Source of the DNA: Sphingomonas panacis
GTDB lineage: Bacteria; Pseudomonadota; Alphaproteobacteria; Sphingomonadales; Sphingomonadaceae
DNA: 64,000 nt
Direction: 5' to 3'
NCBI RefSeq assembly: GCF_001717955.1
Contig: NZ_CP014168.1
Coordinates: 3,937,501 to 4,001,500 of the forward strand
Positions 62,115 to 64,000 of the stretch are shown here, one piece after another. The notes below the pieces were generated by a model that saw nothing but the letters and a program-made list of their open reading frames with translations, was not told the origin of the DNA and did not search any database. The translations under genes and the position numbers were made by a program. Positions within the stretch are counted from its first letter, which is position 1. Each line of letters opens with the position of its first letter.

Positions 62115-62903
62115 ATGAATCGCGGTGCCGCGCCACAGAAGCGAGCGCTCGTCGCGTCGCCGACCCCGCCCGCCCAGGCCGCCGCCGAGGCGCTCGCCGA
62201 TGCGTATGACTGGGTGGCACCCGAAGAGGCCGACCTGATCGTCGCGCTCGGCGGCGATGGCTTCATGCTCCAGACGCTGCATTCGATCCTGGAGCGCCGC
62301 AAGCCGCCGATTCCGGTGTTCGGCATGAACCTCGGCACCGTCGGGTTCCTGATGAACGAATGGCGCCATTTCGATCTCGACGGGCGGCTGGCGCGCACCA
62401 AACCCTTCAAGGTCACCGCACTGTCGATGACCGCGACGACGATCGACGGCGCGATCCACACTCTGCCGGCGATCAACGAAGTGTCGATGCTGCGCGAGAC
62501 CCGGCAGACCGCGAACCTTGAGGTCACCGTCAACGATCGAGTCGTGCTGCCCGAACTGGCCTGTGACGGCATCCTCGTCGCGACCCCGGCGGGATCGACC
62601 GCGTACAACCTCTCCGCGCAGGGGCCGATCCTTCCGCTCGGCTCCGCGCTGCTCGCGCTCACCCCGATCAGCCCGTTTCGCCCCCGTCGCTGGCGCGGCG
62701 CGATCCTGCCCGACAAGGCGCGGATCGTCGTGCGCGTGCTCGATCCCGGCAAACGCCCGGTCAGCGCCGTCGCCGACCAGCGCGAGGTGCGCGATGTCGC
62801 CTCGGTCGAGATCGCGATCGACCGGTCACGCGAGTTGACGCTGCTGTTCGACCCCGAACACGCACTCGATGATCGCATCACGATGGAGCAATTCGTCGCG
62901 TGA
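62115..62903 (+). CDS. nadK: NAD kinase
   Basis: 262 residues. The family motif LIVALGGDGFMLQTLH near residue 44 (GGDG) and GMNLGTVGFLMNEW near 72 are followed by NEVSMLRETRQTANLEVTVN, LACDGILVATPAGSTAYNLS near 154, and the ISPFRPRRWRGAILPD region. It phosphorylates NAD to NADP. The start is one base after the moaA stop (TGAAATG). The size is on the short side but typical for alphaproteobacterial NadK. Confidence 0.95.
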   Translation: MNRGAAPQKRALVASPTPPAQAAAEALADAYDWVAPEEADLIVALGGDGFMLQTLHSILERRKPPIPVFGMNLGTVGFLMNEWRHFDLDGRLARTKPFKVTALSMTATTIDGAIHTLPAINEVSMLRETRQTANLEVTVNDRVVLPELACDGILVATPAGSTAYNLSAQGPILPLGSALLALTPISPFRPRRWRGAILPDKARIVVRVLDPGKRPVSAVADQREVRDVASVEIAIDRSRELTLLFDPEHALDDRITMEQFVA

Positions 62904-62914
62904 TCGATAAGGGG

Positions 62915-62942
62915 TTGCATCGCCGTTTCAGCCGGTTATAGA
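62915..62942 (+). promoter_or_regulatory. Promoter of tRNA-Asn
   Basis: TTGCAT (62915-62920) and TATAGA (62937-62942) with a 16-base spacer lie just after nadK. Transcription would start near 62949, nine bases before the tRNA. Confidence 0.55.
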
Positions 62943-62957
62943 GCCCCTCCACGCTGT

Positions 62958-63032
62958 TCCCTGATAGCTCAGCGGTAGAGCTCTCGACTGTTAATCGAGC
63001 GGCCGTAGGTTCGAATCCTACTCAGGGAGCCA
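62958..63032 (+). tRNA. tRNA-Asn (GUU)
   Basis: Cloverleaf with acceptor TCCCTGA/TCAGGGA, D-arm GCTCAGCGGTAGAGC, anticodon loop CTGTTAA (GTT), T-arm GTAGG TTCGAAT CCTAC, G73 and encoded CCA at 63030-63032. It stands at the left edge of a recombinase gene on the opposite strand, so its 3' half is the probable att core. Confidence 0.95.
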
Positions 63033-64000
63033 TTTTGGATAGGCTGTTTTTTCGGCCCGGAACCCGACGATCCGTCGTCGGGAATTTCTACCAATATATC
63101 AAAGGGATGCCTGTACTGGACAGTCAGCTCCCGGTGGGCCCAAGAGCAGTTCGATATGAGCAAATTTAAAAGCGTTTTTTGATCGCCATTTGGCCGTTCG
63201 GCGAAGGTGCGATGCGCATTGGTTGCAAGGCCGAGCAGAGCAACTCCGTCGTCCACCAAGGCATCCTCGGCCGAGTAAAGGCGGTCGATATCGTTGAGAC
63301 AGCGGAGCCGCTCCTCGCGCCATGTTGCAGACATCCGATCATGAAACTCAGCCGTGATCGTTCCATCGACCTTATCGATGTACAAAGTGTCGAGTCGGGC
63401 CTGTAGGCGATCGGCTTCGGCTCGGAGCCTCGCGATCGTTTCATCGCGCTCACGTCGCTCATCGCCGTGGGCCTCGAGGATGCCTTGGCGAATCAGGGAC
63501 AGAATCACATCGTCGACGCGCAACTTGCTCAGCGCCTCTACGAAACGCTCAGCGAGCACCTCTTCACGAACATAGGGCTCAGGGCATTTCCCTTTGAACC
63601 TTGAGCAGTGGTAGTAAATGTACTTAGCCTTTTTGATCTCAGCGGTCATCACCGACCCGCAGTGACCGCAGTGGACCAGTCCCGAGAAGCGGAACGAAGT
63701 GACGTTTACGGGGATGTTGGAATAGCTGCGACCATCCAGGATCTCCTGCACATTCTCCCAAGTCTCAAGGGGAACCAGGGCCTCATGGACCCCTTGATAG
63801 AGCCGCCCCAGCCAGTGGAAGGAACCAGTATAAATTCGGTTCCTGAGAATCACGTGGATTGTACTGACGCCAACGGGACGCTGGGTTTTCGGATTTACGA
63901 ATCCGGCATCCCGGGCCATTTTGCTGACATCCTTGAGTGAATATCGCCCCGACTCGAACCATTCATAGAGCCGCGAGACCATTTCTGCGGTCGTGGGATC
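62969..64000 (-). CDS. Large serine recombinase, 3' part (5' end outside window)
   Basis: The frame is open from the right edge to a TGA at 62969-62971, giving at least 343 residues. The Recombinase domain is seen in MVSRLYEWFESGRYSLKDVS and PVGVSTIHVILRNRIYTGSF. A zinc ribbon follows: LVHCGHCGSVMTAEIKKAKY then IYYHCSRFKGKC, with four Cys. A coiled coil comes next (RRERDETIARLRAEADRLQA). The N-terminal Ser catalytic domain is outside. The last ~21 residues (SRIRTYGRSINSRELYR) are read antisense through tRNA-Asn, a common sign of integration in a tRNA gene. Composition is lower in GC than the rest of the window. Confidence 0.88.
   Translation of the reverse strand, partial: DPTTAEMVSRLYEWFESGRYSLKDVSKMARDAGFVNPKTQRPVGVSTIHVILRNRIYTGSFHWLGRLYQGVHEALVPLETWENVQEILDGRSYSNIPVNVTSFRFSGLVHCGHCGSVMTAEIKKAKYIYYHCSRFKGKCPEPYVREEVLAERFVEALSKLRVDDVILSLIRQGILEAHGDERRERDETIARLRAEADRLQARLDTLYIDKVDGTITAEFHDRMSATWREERLRCLNDIDRLYSAEDALVDDGVALLGLATNAHRTFAERPNGDQKTLLNLLISNCSWAHRELTVQYRHPFDILVEIPDDGSSGSGPKKQPIQNGSLSRIRTYGRSINSRELYR
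62986..63032. other. Probable attachment site within the 3' half of tRNA-Asn
   Basis: The tRNA is complete and carries its own promoter on the left, while the integrase gene begins to read antisense through it from the right. This is the usual layout when an element recreates the tRNA 3' end on integration. The other att copy must lie outside the window; the exact core is not determinable. Confidence 0.5.

Noticed and set aside
63063..63082. CCCGACGA/TCGTCGGG hairpin as a terminator
   Set aside because: It lies inside the recombinase reading frame and has no T-run on the proper side.

Overview
The window is a high-GC stretch of alphaproteobacterial chromosome, most likely Sphingomonas or a close sphingomonad. 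This is inferred from gene content and order (purN-purM / DUF2066-hdaA-ppk-ppx, ParA with SPOR proteins, abundant secreted esterases) and from a dispersed hairpin repeat at 46.7 kb. The high GC opens many long antisense reading frames, so starts were chosen by ribosome-binding sites, gene overlaps and family length.

Layout. 0-6.7 kb: tail of a carboxylesterase, then an L-fucose utilisation locus (GH95 fucosidase, divergent fuconate dehydratase, FucP permease, Zn dehydrogenase) with two LacI-type operators. 6.7-16.6 kb: a low-oxygen locus with hemN, ompW, a hemerythrin-like protein, an Fe-S FNR regulator, cydABX (including a 40-residue cydX) and divergent cydDC. Three good FNR boxes lie at its promoters and the regulator itself is inside the locus. 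16.6-22 kb: siderophore-interacting reductase and O-methyltransferase opposite an AraC regulator, then a DUF2252 protein and an MFS transporter. 22-26.1 kb: a peptidoglycan block with a DacA-type carboxypeptidase and three different L,D-transpeptidases. 26.3-29.7 kb: two secreted esterases and MarC. 30-34.3 kb: DUF3617 lipoprotein, a CAU tRNA (probably Ile2), a polysaccharide deacetylase-like protein, a histidine kinase with an eroded ATP domain, and an Lrp regulator.

34.4-46.7 kb: VapBC, the coupled minus-strand operon DUF2066-hdaA-ppk-ppx opposite purMN, YjbR, then a ParA-sORF-SPOR operon divergent from a Sel1-SPOR protein. 46.8-51.8 kb: PiT phosphate transporter, PcrA/UvrD helicase, and a HigBA module whose promoter predicts an almost leaderless mRNA. 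52-62.9 kb: PAP2 phosphatase, a coupled cupin-MFS-cytochrome c operon, prepilin peptidase, GNAT and SH3 proteins, a 2-hydroxyacid dehydrogenase, an EAL phosphodiesterase, moaA and nadK. 62.9-64 kb: tRNA-Asn and, running off the right edge, a large serine recombinase whose C-terminus is read antisense through the tRNA. This marks the left end of an integrated element.

The most coherent unit is the self-contained oxygen-responsive locus at 6.7-16.6 kb. The least described items are the 38-codon ORF fitted exactly between the ParA and SPOR genes, the Shine-Dalgarno hairpin of the hemerythrin gene, and the eroded kinase domain.
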